Source: Candidatus Pseudobutyricicoccus lothianensis
GTDB taxonomy: Bacteria; Bacillota; Clostridia; Oscillospirales; Butyricicoccaceae
Length of the DNA: 64,000 nt
Assembly: GCA_904419295.1 (NCBI GenBank)
Contig: CAJFRA010000006.1
Location: 1-64,000, forward strand
Direction of reading: 5' to 3'
This document shows positions 51,897 through 58,858 of this stretch, piece after piece (position 1 is the stretch's first letter; every line of letters begins with the position of its first letter). The notes beneath the pieces were generated by a model that was not told where the DNA came from, ran no database searches, and was given only the letters and a program-made list of their open reading frames with translations. The translations under genes and the position numbers were made by a program.

Positions 51897-52466
51897 TTAC
51901 ATAGGGGGTGGCAGTTCTTCGTTCAGCCGTACCATATGGACATGGTCCTCCCACACGCCTTGGATGGCCAGGTAACGGGGGGATATGCCCTCGGAATGGA
52001 ACCCCAGCTTTTCGGCCACCCGCAGGGAAGGGCGGTTGCGGGGCATGATGTTCGCCTCTACCCGGTGCAGGCCCAGCGGACCGAAGGCAAGGGCCATCAC
52101 CTGTTCCAGGGCTTCGGTCATATAGCCCTGGTTTTTGTGGGCCGCATCCAGCTGATAGCCTAAAAAACAGGAACAAAAGGCGCCGCGCACGATGTTGCTG
52201 AGATGGGCAAAGCCAATGATCTCATCAGCAGATTTTCGCGGGGCAAGCCACAGGCGCAGGCCAGTGCCTACTTCATAAGCGTCCACATCTTCTTGCAGCA
52301 AGACACGCTGTTGCTCTTCTTTTTCATAGCCTGGCGGCCGGAGCGGTTGAAAAGGGGTCAAAAATGCCCGGTTGCGGCGCAGGTAAGCAGATACCGCCGG
52401 GGCCAGATCGGGGTGGGAAAGATACAGCCGCAGGCGCGGCGTGTCGAGAGAGAAAGAAGATGCCAT
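51897..52466 (-). CDS. GNAT acetyltransferase (RimJ/RimL type)
   Basis: A 189-residue N-acetyltransferase. The acetyl-CoA loop is present as LDAAHKNQGYMTEALEQVM (normally RxxGxG/A; here KNQGYM), and the C-terminal HRVEANIMPRNRPSLRVAEKLGF is typical of the RimJ/RimL group that modifies N termini of ribosomal and other proteins. GGAGG lies seven bases before ATG 52466. Convergent with nfo, 14 bases apart. Confidence 0.87.
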   Translation of the reverse strand: MASSFSLDTPRLRLYLSHPDLAPAVSAYLRRNRAFLTPFQPLRPPGYEKEEQQRVLLQEDVDAYEVGTGLRLWLAPRKSADEIIGFAHLSNIVRGAFCSCFLGYQLDAAHKNQGYMTEALEQVMALAFGPLGLHRVEANIMPRNRPSLRVAEKLGFHSEGISPRYLAIQGVWEDHVHMVRLNEELPPPM

Positions 52467-52568
52467 CACAATACCTCCAATCAAAGGAATTGAGCTAATT
52501 ATACCAGAAAACACAGAGAGTTGCATGGAAAAGTACCATTATATGACCAAAAAAATAGAAAGAAATGC

Positions 52569-52599
52569 TTGACTTAGAGCGTACTCTAAGCGCTAAAAT
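52569..52599 (+). promoter_or_regulatory. MerR-type promoter of the aldo/keto reductase gene
   Basis: TTGACT (52569-52574) and TAAAAT (52594-52599) are separated by 19 bases, two more than optimal. The spacer holds an inverted repeat CTTAGAG-CGTA-CTCTAAG (52573-52590). This is the classic layout of promoters twisted open by MerR-family regulators (for example AdhR or SoxR type). Confidence 0.82.
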
Positions 52600-52722
52600 A
52601 AAACAAAAGGGGCAATGTCTCTGCGATCTAGTGGGTCAAAAAAGCGCGGTGACAGAGCCCGAAGGTGAAGAATGAGACAAAAGGGCGCGAAGAATCGCGC
52701 TGAGAAAGGGAGGAACCCAAGG

Positions 52723-53859
52723 ATGATGACCACACGCGAGTATAAGAACACAGGGGATCAAATCTCGCTGCTGGGCTTCGGCTGCATGCGTCTGCCCAAG
52801 ATCGATCCGGAAAAATCCGATATCGACAAAGAGAAAGCCCAAGAGATGATCGATTACGCCTATGCCCACGGCGTCAATTACTACGATACCGCTTACCCCT
52901 ACCACGAGGGAAAGAGCGAACTTTTCATCGGTGAAGCGCTGAAAAAATATCCCCGTGAGAGCTTCCACCTGGTGAGCAAAAACCCGGTATGGCTGGTGGA
53001 AAAACCCGAGGATGCGGTGAACTTCCTCCACGAACAGTTGAAAAAATGCCAGACAGAGTATTTTGATTTTTATCTGTGCCATGCGCTCAACCATGACCGG
53101 TTGGAGATGATCAAAAAGCACCACATTTTTGAAAGCCTGCAAAAGGAAAAGGAAGCAGGCCGCATCAAGCACCTGGGCTTTTCTTTCCACGGCACCATTG
53201 AGATGCTGGAGGAGATCGTAAACGCCTATGACTGGGACTTTGCCCAGATCCAATTGAATTATTACGATTGGGATATGCAGAACGCCAAGCGGGAATACGA
53301 GATCCTGACCGAGCACGGCCTGCCCGTGGTCATTATGGAGCCTGTCCGCGGCGGCGCGCTGAATACATTGTGCCCCCAAGGCATTGAGATGCTGAAGAAG
53401 GCAGACCCGAATGCCACCCCGGCTTCCTGGGCGCTGCGCTTTGCCGCTTCGCTGCCCAATGTGCTGACTGTGCTCAGCGGTATGACTGCCATGGAGCATG
53501 TGAAGGACAATGTGGCCACCATGGATGACTTTAAGCCGCTGACCGATGCAGAACGGGAATTGCTGTTCCAAGTGGCGGAAGTCTACAAGCAGAGCAAGAC
53601 CGTGCCCTGCACCGGTTGCCGCTATTGCATGGATTGCCCGGCAGGCGTGGATATTCCGGCGGTCTTTAAGATCTACAACAATTATGCCGTCACAGAAAAC
53701 AAAGCCCAGTTCCTGGCGGATTACGAAGCATTGGGCGAGAGCAAGCAGGCGCACAATTGCGTTGCTTGCCGCAAATGCTGCAGCCAGTGCCCCCAGAGCA
53801 TTGAGATCCCTGAGCGGATGAAAGAGATCGAAGCTTTGGCGAAAAAGTTGAAAGGCTGA
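52723..53859 (+). CDS. Aldo/keto reductase with C-terminal 4Fe-4S domain
   Basis: A 378-residue protein. The AKR barrel (about 1-270) has GFGCMRLP, YYDTAYPYH (catalytic Tyr) and LVSKNPVW; the tail carries two cluster motifs, CTGCRYCMDCPAGVDIP and CVACRKCCSQCPQSIEIP, for two 4Fe-4S centres. Such fused enzymes are common in anaerobes; physiological substrate unknown. Two adjacent Met codons (52723, 52726) follow GGGAGG. The MerR-type promoter suggests induction by an electrophile or redox stress. Confidence 0.9.
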   Translation: MMTTREYKNTGDQISLLGFGCMRLPKIDPEKSDIDKEKAQEMIDYAYAHGVNYYDTAYPYHEGKSELFIGEALKKYPRESFHLVSKNPVWLVEKPEDAVNFLHEQLKKCQTEYFDFYLCHALNHDRLEMIKKHHIFESLQKEKEAGRIKHLGFSFHGTIEMLEEIVNAYDWDFAQIQLNYYDWDMQNAKREYEILTEHGLPVVIMEPVRGGALNTLCPQGIEMLKKADPNATPASWALRFAASLPNVLTVLSGMTAMEHVKDNVATMDDFKPLTDAERELLFQVAEVYKQSKTVPCTGCRYCMDCPAGVDIPAVFKIYNNYAVTENKAQFLADYEALGESKQAHNCVACRKCCSQCPQSIEIPERMKEIEALAKKLKG

Positions 53860-53876
53860 TCTGATTCTATCCATTG

Positions 53877-53908
53877 GCCACCCTGGCATCCAGCCGGGGT
53901 GGCCTTTT
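53877..53908 (+). terminator. Terminator after the aldo/keto reductase gene
   Basis: GGCCACC and GGTGGCC with an inner CTGG/CCGG stem, followed by T4. Confidence 0.85.
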
Positions 53909-53938
53909 ACAAAAAAGTAAGAAAAAGAGAAAAAACTA

Positions 53939-53967
53939 TTGACAAATGGGTTGTGGGAGGTTATAAT
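53939..53967 (+). promoter_or_regulatory. Promoter of tRNA-Val
   Basis: Perfect TTGACA (53939-53944) and TATAAT (53962-53967) with 17 bases between them. Confidence 0.92.
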
Positions 53968-53985
53968 AAAAAAGCTGATTCCGAT

Positions 53986-54062
53986 GGACGCTTAGCTCAG
54001 CTGGCTAGAGCACCTGCTTGACGTGCAGGGGGTCAGGGGTTCAAGTCCCTTAGCGTCCACCA
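53986..54062 (+). tRNA. tRNA-Val (anticodon GAC)
   Basis: A full cloverleaf: acceptor arms GGACGCT (53986-53992) and AGCGTCC (54052-54058), anticodon stem CCTGC/GCAGG with loop TTGACGT and anticodon GAC at 54020-54022, T-loop GTTCAAGT, discriminator A and encoded CCA (54060-54062). Single gene, followed by a terminator. Confidence 0.96.
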
Positions 54063-54068
54063 GATTAA

Positions 54069-54103
54069 ACACCCTCGAATTTCAGGATTCGAGGGTGTTT
54101 TTT
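54069..54103 (+). terminator. Terminator of the tRNA gene
   Basis: ACACCCTCGAAT and ATTCGAGGGTGT with a short loop and T6. A second hairpin, AAAAGGACATC/GATGTCCTTTT, follows at 54118-54146. Confidence 0.9.
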
Positions 54104-54146
54104 GCTTTTTCCAAAACAAAAAGGACATCGACCCAGATGTCCTTTT

Positions 54147-54528
54147 GTTGGATCAAAACGACCCTGCAAATAAATTTTCTCCCCAATGCTTTCTCTCTAT
54201 GGGGCAGGGGATCATACCACGGGCAGCAGCACACACTCGATCGACTTCCGCTGCTGCCCGAAACCGGGGCTGCTGTCTTATTGTGGATCTGCTGTTTCAG
54301 ATGGTGGAGCGCCGGCCGGCAGGACAAGCCGGGCGAAATCCGCATAGGAATCCCCCGTCCGGTTCTGGGAGCCATCCACAAGAGAGAAAAAGCAATTGGG
54401 TATTTCTTTGAGGCGCAAGTTTTTTTGAATGCACGGGGCACAGCCTTGTGTGTGCCGGGTGGGGTGCAGCGGACAGCTCAAATTCTTACAGGTGCAAAAT
54501 GAACTCAAATTTTCCATAAGGCCTCCAT
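54147..54528. other. Intergenic region without supported genes
   Basis: Between the hairpin at 54118-54146 and the GlcG remnant I see only frames lacking ribosome binding sites or family motifs. The stretch may be decayed sequence linked to the adjacent broken genes. Confidence 0.4.
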
Positions 54529-54725
54529 CTAGCAAGCCAGTTGGTCAAAAAGGGATGCTACATATTCCGCAATGGCACAATCTTCTTCTTCCGTGCCGCC
54601 ACCTACACCGATGCCGCCGGCGATCTTCCCGTGGACAAATAAAGGATATCCGCCGGCAACCAAGGTGATCTTTGGGTCGCTGGACTGGATCGCCATCAGG
54701 GAAGCACCTTCTGCCGCAGCAGCGG
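54529..54725 (-). pseudogene. Remnant of a GlcG/HbpS-family (DUF336) gene, C-terminal part only
   Basis: The minus strand reads ASLMAIQSSDPKITLVAGGYP, then LFVHGKIAGGIGVGGGTEEED and a normal C terminus ending at a TAG at 54529. These are the conserved final 60 or so residues of the heme-binding GlcG/HbpS family. The first half of the gene is missing; its 5' edge merges into the broken AraC gene near 54715, in a different frame. It therefore cannot be translated as a native protein. Confidence 0.75.
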
Positions 54726-55430
54726 CCCCATCCCAACGGCGCTCTTGAACTTTTGGTGGAAAAGGGAAACGTTCATGTTTTGCTTTTCCGCCAGTTCTTC
54801 CACGGTGAATGGGGAACGGAAGTTCTCTTTGATCCAGCGGTTGGCCTGGTAGATCGTATCGGCTTGTCCGATCTGGACGATGCTCTGGAGGAATTGCCGG
54901 CCGCTTGAGCCGCAGAGAAAAAAGTAGATGACTTGCTGCATGATGTTTTTGCGCAGGAATTCGGAGGGGATCGTTTGGTGCATGGCGGGGAACAGCTGAT
55001 AAACGGCTTGAAGAGCTGCACGGTCTGCCGCCGCCATGGCCTGTTCCTCCACCTGTTCTGCCAGGATCTTTTCCGTCAGGCTGTCATCCAGGTTCAAAAC
55101 GGCTGTGATGACCTCTGCCGTGGAAAATTCCACGGACAGGGCCAAAAAATCATGCTGGGAGGAAAAGAGAAGCACAGTGCCTGCCAAAGGGGTATCGATC
55201 TTGGAGATAGAACATTGACCGGCAACATAGTCTAAAATGCCCGACGGTGTGTGGAGCCGCAGCACGCCATCCAATACAAGGTAAAGGTATGGATGGTCGG
55301 TCTGAGGCATCTGGATCGTCTCCCTGGTAAAGCGCCAAGCCGTAACCAGAGGGATCCCCGTCTGGTTGCCGCCCTCAGCCAGGGCATATTTACGGACCGT
55401 CTGCTGGAATGGAGAAAGGATCGACTGCAC
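54696..55430 (-). pseudogene. AraC-family regulator, truncated at the second helix-turn-helix
   Basis: A 244-residue frame from GTG 55430. The N-terminal part fits the AraC_N (type II) cupin-like domain and the first HTH is present (FTVEELAEKQNMNVSLFHQKFKSAVG). The expected second HTH, about 50 residues, is absent: after MGP the reading frame runs LLRQKVLP and stops, inside sequence that in another frame codes the GlcG remnant. A deletion joining two neighbouring genes is the simplest explanation. DNA binding is probably lost. Confidence 0.78.
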
Positions 55431-55528
55431 AGGATCACCACCATGGAATGGATTTTTTCATAATAACGCGAATAGGGGGGAGTTTTCTGCCGCCATTCTA
55501 CAGAGAAGCCCCGATTGCCGTGCAAAAG

Positions 55529-55557
55529 AAAAACGCGCCGACAAATGGCGCGTTTTT
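55529..55557 (-). terminator. Bidirectional terminator between DUF368 and the AraC remnant
   Basis: AAAAACGCGCC and GGCGCGTTTTT around a seven-base loop, with A and T runs built into the arms, so it works on either strand. Confidence 0.88.
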
Positions 55558-55585
55558 GCAAAGGATTTATCTTGGTGCCAGGGGG

Positions 55586-56380
55586 TTAGAGCTTTGACAG
55601 ACGGTAGATGATGAAGAAACCGGCGGCAAAGGTAAGCACACAAGCAGGTGCTACGGCCAGAGAAGGCAGGCCAGGGAACACAGAGGCGATGGAAGCCAGC
55701 ATAAAGCCCAGGATCACCAAATAAGTCGGGCGGGGATGGCGGTCCATCAAGCGCTCCAAAATTTTAGTCACGAGCAGGATGCCGATACACAGCCCGATGA
55801 ATAAGGGGAGCAAAAAAGAAAACTGCAGGTGGCTGATGGCTGCGATGGTCTTATCATAAAGGCCGAGCATCAGCAACAAATAGGATACGCTGATGCCGGG
55901 AAGGACCAGGGCGGCAGCGGCCACGATGCCGGTGACGATCAATAGAAGGGGCTGCCAGCTGCCTGTGGAAGAGATCACCCCGGTGGGCAGCACCGAAAAC
56001 AAGGAGACGATCACCACACCGGCCAATACATAGACGGGAACATGCCAGCTGAAAGATGAGGGCTGAGATTTTTGGTAGATCATAGGGATGCTGCCCGCCA
56101 CTGCACCGATGAAAAAGTACCCCATTGGCAGGGGGAAGGCATTGAGCAAGCTGAGCAGGGGACGGGAAAACAGCAGCATGCCGAGACCGCCGCCCACACA
56201 GAACAGAAACAGGAACAACAAGTTTTGCCGCGGCTGGCGGCGGAAAGAGGCGACCGCATGGACCAGTTGGTCGTATATACCCAAAATTATGGCCATGGTA
56301 CCACCGCTGACCCCGGGCACCAGCATAGTGCCGCCGACGATCGCGCCTTTGCACACAGTAAGAATCGAACGATTTTGCAC
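55586..56380 (-). CDS. DUF368 (PopT/UptA-type) undecaprenyl-phosphate translocase
   Basis: A 264-residue membrane protein with about eight segments. The DUF368 signature GAIVGGTMLVPGVSGGTMAIILGIYD is at the N terminus and is partly repeated in ALVLPGISVSYLLLMLGLYD. Members have been shown to recycle C55-P across the membrane. GTG at 56380 follows AGGAG. It is the third gene of the pit-DUF47 transcript, a surprising neighbour for phosphate uptake unless the link is envelope phosphate balance. Confidence 0.88.
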   Translation of the reverse strand: MQNRSILTVCKGAIVGGTMLVPGVSGGTMAIILGIYDQLVHAVASFRRQPRQNLLFLFLFCVGGGLGMLLFSRPLLSLLNAFPLPMGYFFIGAVAGSIPMIYQKSQPSSFSWHVPVYVLAGVVIVSLFSVLPTGVISSTGSWQPLLLIVTGIVAAAALVLPGISVSYLLLMLGLYDKTIAAISHLQFSFLLPLFIGLCIGILLVTKILERLMDRHPRPTYLVILGFMLASIASVFPGLPSLAVAPACVLTFAAGFFIIYRLSKL

Positions 56381-56404
56381 GATGAGATCTCCTAGAATGA
56401 CAAA

Positions 56405-57028
56405 TTAAGAATTCTTGGTCACGATGCTTTCAATGGTATCTGCCACGTGTTCACAGGCGTCTGCCGCTTTTTCCAAGTAGATATACACTTCCCGCCAGAC
56501 GATGATCTCGATGGGATCTTGAGAGGTGGTGTGCAGCGTATGCATGCTGGAGATGAACAGTTGGTCGGATTCTTCCTCCATAGAGTTGATGTGGACGATG
56601 TAGTCGTGTAGGTTTTTGGAATGCCGGAAATCGGCGAATTCCGCCACCATGCGCTTGACTTCCTCGCAGCAGCGGACCACCAGTTCCGACAGGGTGATGG
56701 CATCGGGGCGGATGCTCTGGATGTTGTTGCAGTAGACGCGCAGCAGCACATCTTCGATCTTGTCCGTCATGTCGTCGATGTTCTGGCTCAGCAAAATGAT
56801 GTCTTCCCGCTCGATGGGGGTGATGAACGCCTTGCCCAACACGTGGAGCAGCTCATGCTTTTGCTCATCTGCGGCATGCTCCACTTCCCGCATCCGCTTT
56901 AACATATCCATGGTGCGGGAAGGGTCGAACTCCCGAAAAGACTGCACCAGCAAATTGGCGGCCTGACAGGCGTAATCGGTGCAGGTGATGAAGTTCTCAA
57001 AATAGAATGCATCGTGTTTCTTAGCCAT
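56405..57028 (-). CDS. DUF47/PhoU-like protein, Pit partner
   Basis: A 207-residue all-helical protein of the PhoU-like DUF47 family, which accompanies Pit transporters and is thought to regulate them. Seen are the MREVEHAADEQKHELLHVL and IDDMTDKIEDVLLRV metal-binding helices with E/D-rich motifs. AAGGAG precedes the ATG at 57028. It lies 65 bases after pit and 24 before DUF368. Confidence 0.9.
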   Translation of the reverse strand: MAKKHDAFYFENFITCTDYACQAANLLVQSFREFDPSRTMDMLKRMREVEHAADEQKHELLHVLGKAFITPIEREDIILLSQNIDDMTDKIEDVLLRVYCNNIQSIRPDAITLSELVVRCCEEVKRMVAEFADFRHSKNLHDYIVHINSMEEESDQLFISSMHTLHTTSQDPIEIIVWREVYIYLEKAADACEHVADTIESIVTKNS

Positions 57029-57093
57029 TCAAATGCTCCTTCTTTCCGTTGTTTCGAGGTTTGTCCAGCCGGACAGCGCCTCATCATGATGGT

Positions 57094-58146
57094 TTAGAAA
57101 ATATAGATAAAGAGTTTGGCCACAAGGAAACTGATCAAGCCGCAACCAGGGAAGGTGAACACCCAGGTCAACATCATATCCTTAACCACGCCAAAATTGA
57201 TGGCAGTCAGGCGTTTGACAGCGCCTACACCCATAATGGCGCTGGTCTTTGTATGGGTGGTGGAGACCGGAATGCCGAACAGGCTGGAAAGCAGCAGACA
57301 AAAAGCAGCGGACATATCCGAGGCAAAACCCTGGTACTTTTCCAAACGCACCATGTCCATCCCCACGGATTTGATGATCTTTTCGCCGCCCACGCTGGTG
57401 CCCAGGCCCATGACAGTGCTGCACAGCAGCATGAGCCAAATGGGTATAATCACGCCGGCCACACTGCTTTGCCCATTGCAGAACGCCATGCCCAAAAACA
57501 GTACGCCGATGAATTTTTGTCCATCCTGGGCGCCGTGCATAAAACTCATGGCGGCAGCACCGAAAATTTGGGCGACCCGGAAAAAGGCATTGGTCTTCTG
57601 GCGGTTCATATTCACACAGAGGACGGTCAGCAGCTTGCAAAACAGATAACCGCTGAGGAAACCAAGCAGCAGGCTGAGCACCAAGCCATAGAGAACTTTG
57701 ACCCATTCATCCATATTGATGCCGCCCACACCGTTTTGAATAGCGATGGCTGCGCCGGAAAGGCCGGCGATCAGGCTGTGGCTCTCACTGGTGGGGATGC
57801 CAAAATAGGAAGCCCCCACGCTGTATACCACAATGGAGAACAAAGCCGCGCACAAGGCGATCAGCGCCTGCTGGGTGTTGGAACCGAAATCCACCATGTT
57901 GCTGATGGTAGATGCCACGGAGCTGTTGATTTGGGTCATGATGAACACGCCCAAAAAGTTGAAAACCGCGCTGAGCAAGATCGCAGTGCGGGCCCCCAAG
58001 CAGCGGGTGGTGATGCAAGTAGCGATGGCGTTGGGAGCGTCGGTCCAGCCGTTGACGAAGATCACGCCCAGCGTCAAAATCACCGTGATCAGCAACACCG
58101 GGTTGGACGACATCTCCTGCAGAAAGTGCGAAAAGGAAACATCCAT
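57094..58146 (-). CDS. pit: Low-affinity inorganic phosphate transporter (Pit)
   Basis: Membrane symporter of phosphate-metal complexes. The 350-residue protein has about ten segments and the two conserved repeats: GWTDAPNAIATCITTRCL at the N terminus and FMHGAQDGQKFIGVL in the second half, plus PTSESHSLIAGLSGAAIA and PVSTTHTKTSAIMGVG. ATG at 58146 has AAAGTAGG upstream. It is the first gene of pit-DUF47-DUF368, behind a structured leader with a terminator. Confidence 0.94.
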   Translation of the reverse strand: MDVSFSHFLQEMSSNPVLLITVILTLGVIFVNGWTDAPNAIATCITTRCLGARTAILLSAVFNFLGVFIMTQINSSVASTISNMVDFGSNTQQALIALCAALFSIVVYSVGASYFGIPTSESHSLIAGLSGAAIAIQNGVGGINMDEWVKVLYGLVLSLLLGFLSGYLFCKLLTVLCVNMNRQKTNAFFRVAQIFGAAAMSFMHGAQDGQKFIGVLFLGMAFCNGQSSVAGVIIPIWLMLLCSTVMGLGTSVGGEKIIKSVGMDMVRLEKYQGFASDMSAAFCLLLSSLFGIPVSTTHTKTSAIMGVGAVKRLTAINFGVVKDMMLTWVFTFPGCGLISFLVAKLFIYIF

Positions 58147-58177
58147 AAAACGACCTACTTTCTTTGTTGGGCGGAGC

Positions 58178-58321
58178 AAAAAAAGAACAGGGCTTCCCGG
58201 ATAGAAGTCCTGTCAAGGAACGGAAATGAAGCCCACTCGCCCTTTTCAGTTTCACCACTGCGAATAAATAGGGCAACCAGAAACCATTCGCCCTATGACA
58301 GACTCCACCGCTTATTCCAGT
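58178..58321 (-). promoter_or_regulatory. Structured leader of pit with terminator and antiterminator pairing
   Basis: On the minus strand CAGGACTTC (58204-58212) and GAAGCCCTG (58188-58196) form a terminator stem followed by TTCTTTTTTT. Upstream GGGCTTC (58228-58234) can instead pair perfectly with GAAGCCC of the terminator's 3' arm (58190-58196). Further up a hairpin ATAGGGC/GCCCTAT (58290-58296 with 58268-58274) has a loop whose GUUUC could pair with GAAAC (58249-58253), a possible pseudoknot. No known riboswitch class is recognised. Confidence 0.62.
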
Positions 58322-58327
58322 AAGTCC

Positions 58328-58356
58328 AACATACCATGAAACTGGTATTTCGTCAA
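58328..58356 (-). promoter_or_regulatory. Promoter of the pit operon
   Basis: On the minus strand TTGACG (58351-58356) and TATGTT (58328-58333) with a 17-base spacer. Transcription would start near 58321, giving a 175-base leader. Confidence 0.75.
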
Positions 58357-58540
58357 GATATTTCATCAGCCGCCTGGTACCGATCTGCAAAGGAGCCGGG
58401 GCCGCTTCACGGCTGGAAAAGTGAATGGCCGGACAAAAACCACACGGCTGACGGATCTCTGAGCGGTTTTGGCCCCATCGCTCCAACGGCCAGCACCGCA
58501 GACCTTTCGGTACAAACCGAGAAAAAGCGAGATAGATACC

Positions 58541-58569
58541 TTGACAAGTGCCCCACCTGGCCTTAAAAT
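58541..58569 (+). promoter_or_regulatory. Promoter of the SCIFF gene
   Basis: TTGACA (58541-58546) and TAAAAT (58564-58569) with 17 bases between them. A second TTGACA at 58578-58583 lacks a matching -10. Confidence 0.8.
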
Positions 58570-58621
58570 AATATACATTGACATTTTGTATCTAGATGAA
58601 TGAGAAGGGACGAATCAACTC

Positions 58622-58768
58622 ATGAAAAGAATCAAGACAATCGAGACGCGGGACCTGTGCAAGAGCTTGAAAAACGGCGGCTGCGGCGAGTGCCAGACTT
58701 CCTGCCAATCGGCTTGCAAGACCAGCTGCGGCGTGGCTAACCAGCCTTGCGAAAAGCAGGACCGCTAA
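58622..58768 (+). CDS. scfA: SCIFF ranthipeptide precursor
   Basis: A 48-residue peptide of the six-cysteines-in-forty-five-residues family. The core SLKNGGCGECQTSCQSACKTSC is characteristic. Cysteines lie at 13, 21, 24, 28, 32, 36 and 43, one more (Cys13) than usual. Where most members that I recall have Thr at position 37, the residue reported to receive the Cys32 thioether in the Clostridium thermocellum homologue, this one has Gly. AGAAGGG lies 12 bases upstream. The gene has its own promoter and a terminator before scfB. The family's function is unsettled; quorum or redox signalling has been suggested. Confidence 0.95.
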   Translation: MKRIKTIETRDLCKSLKNGGCGECQTSCQSACKTSCGVANQPCEKQDR

Positions 58769-58786
58769 CGGCGCCTGGACAAATGG

Positions 58787-58818
58787 AGTGCTGCCTCGCA
58801 AGGGGGCAGCACTTTTTG
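58787..58818 (+). terminator. Terminator between SCIFF and scfB
   Basis: AGTGCTGCC (58787-58795) and GGCAGCACT (58805-58813) followed by T4. It probably lets the precursor be made in excess over the maturase, with partial read-through. Confidence 0.85.
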
Positions 58819-58858
58819 CTGTATCGACGGAATGCGCGAAGAATAGGGAGGAGCTAAA

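Noticed and set aside
54082..54441. Frame of 119 codons on the minus strand near tRNA-Val
   Set aside because: Overlaps the tRNA terminator hairpins and has no homology that I recognise.
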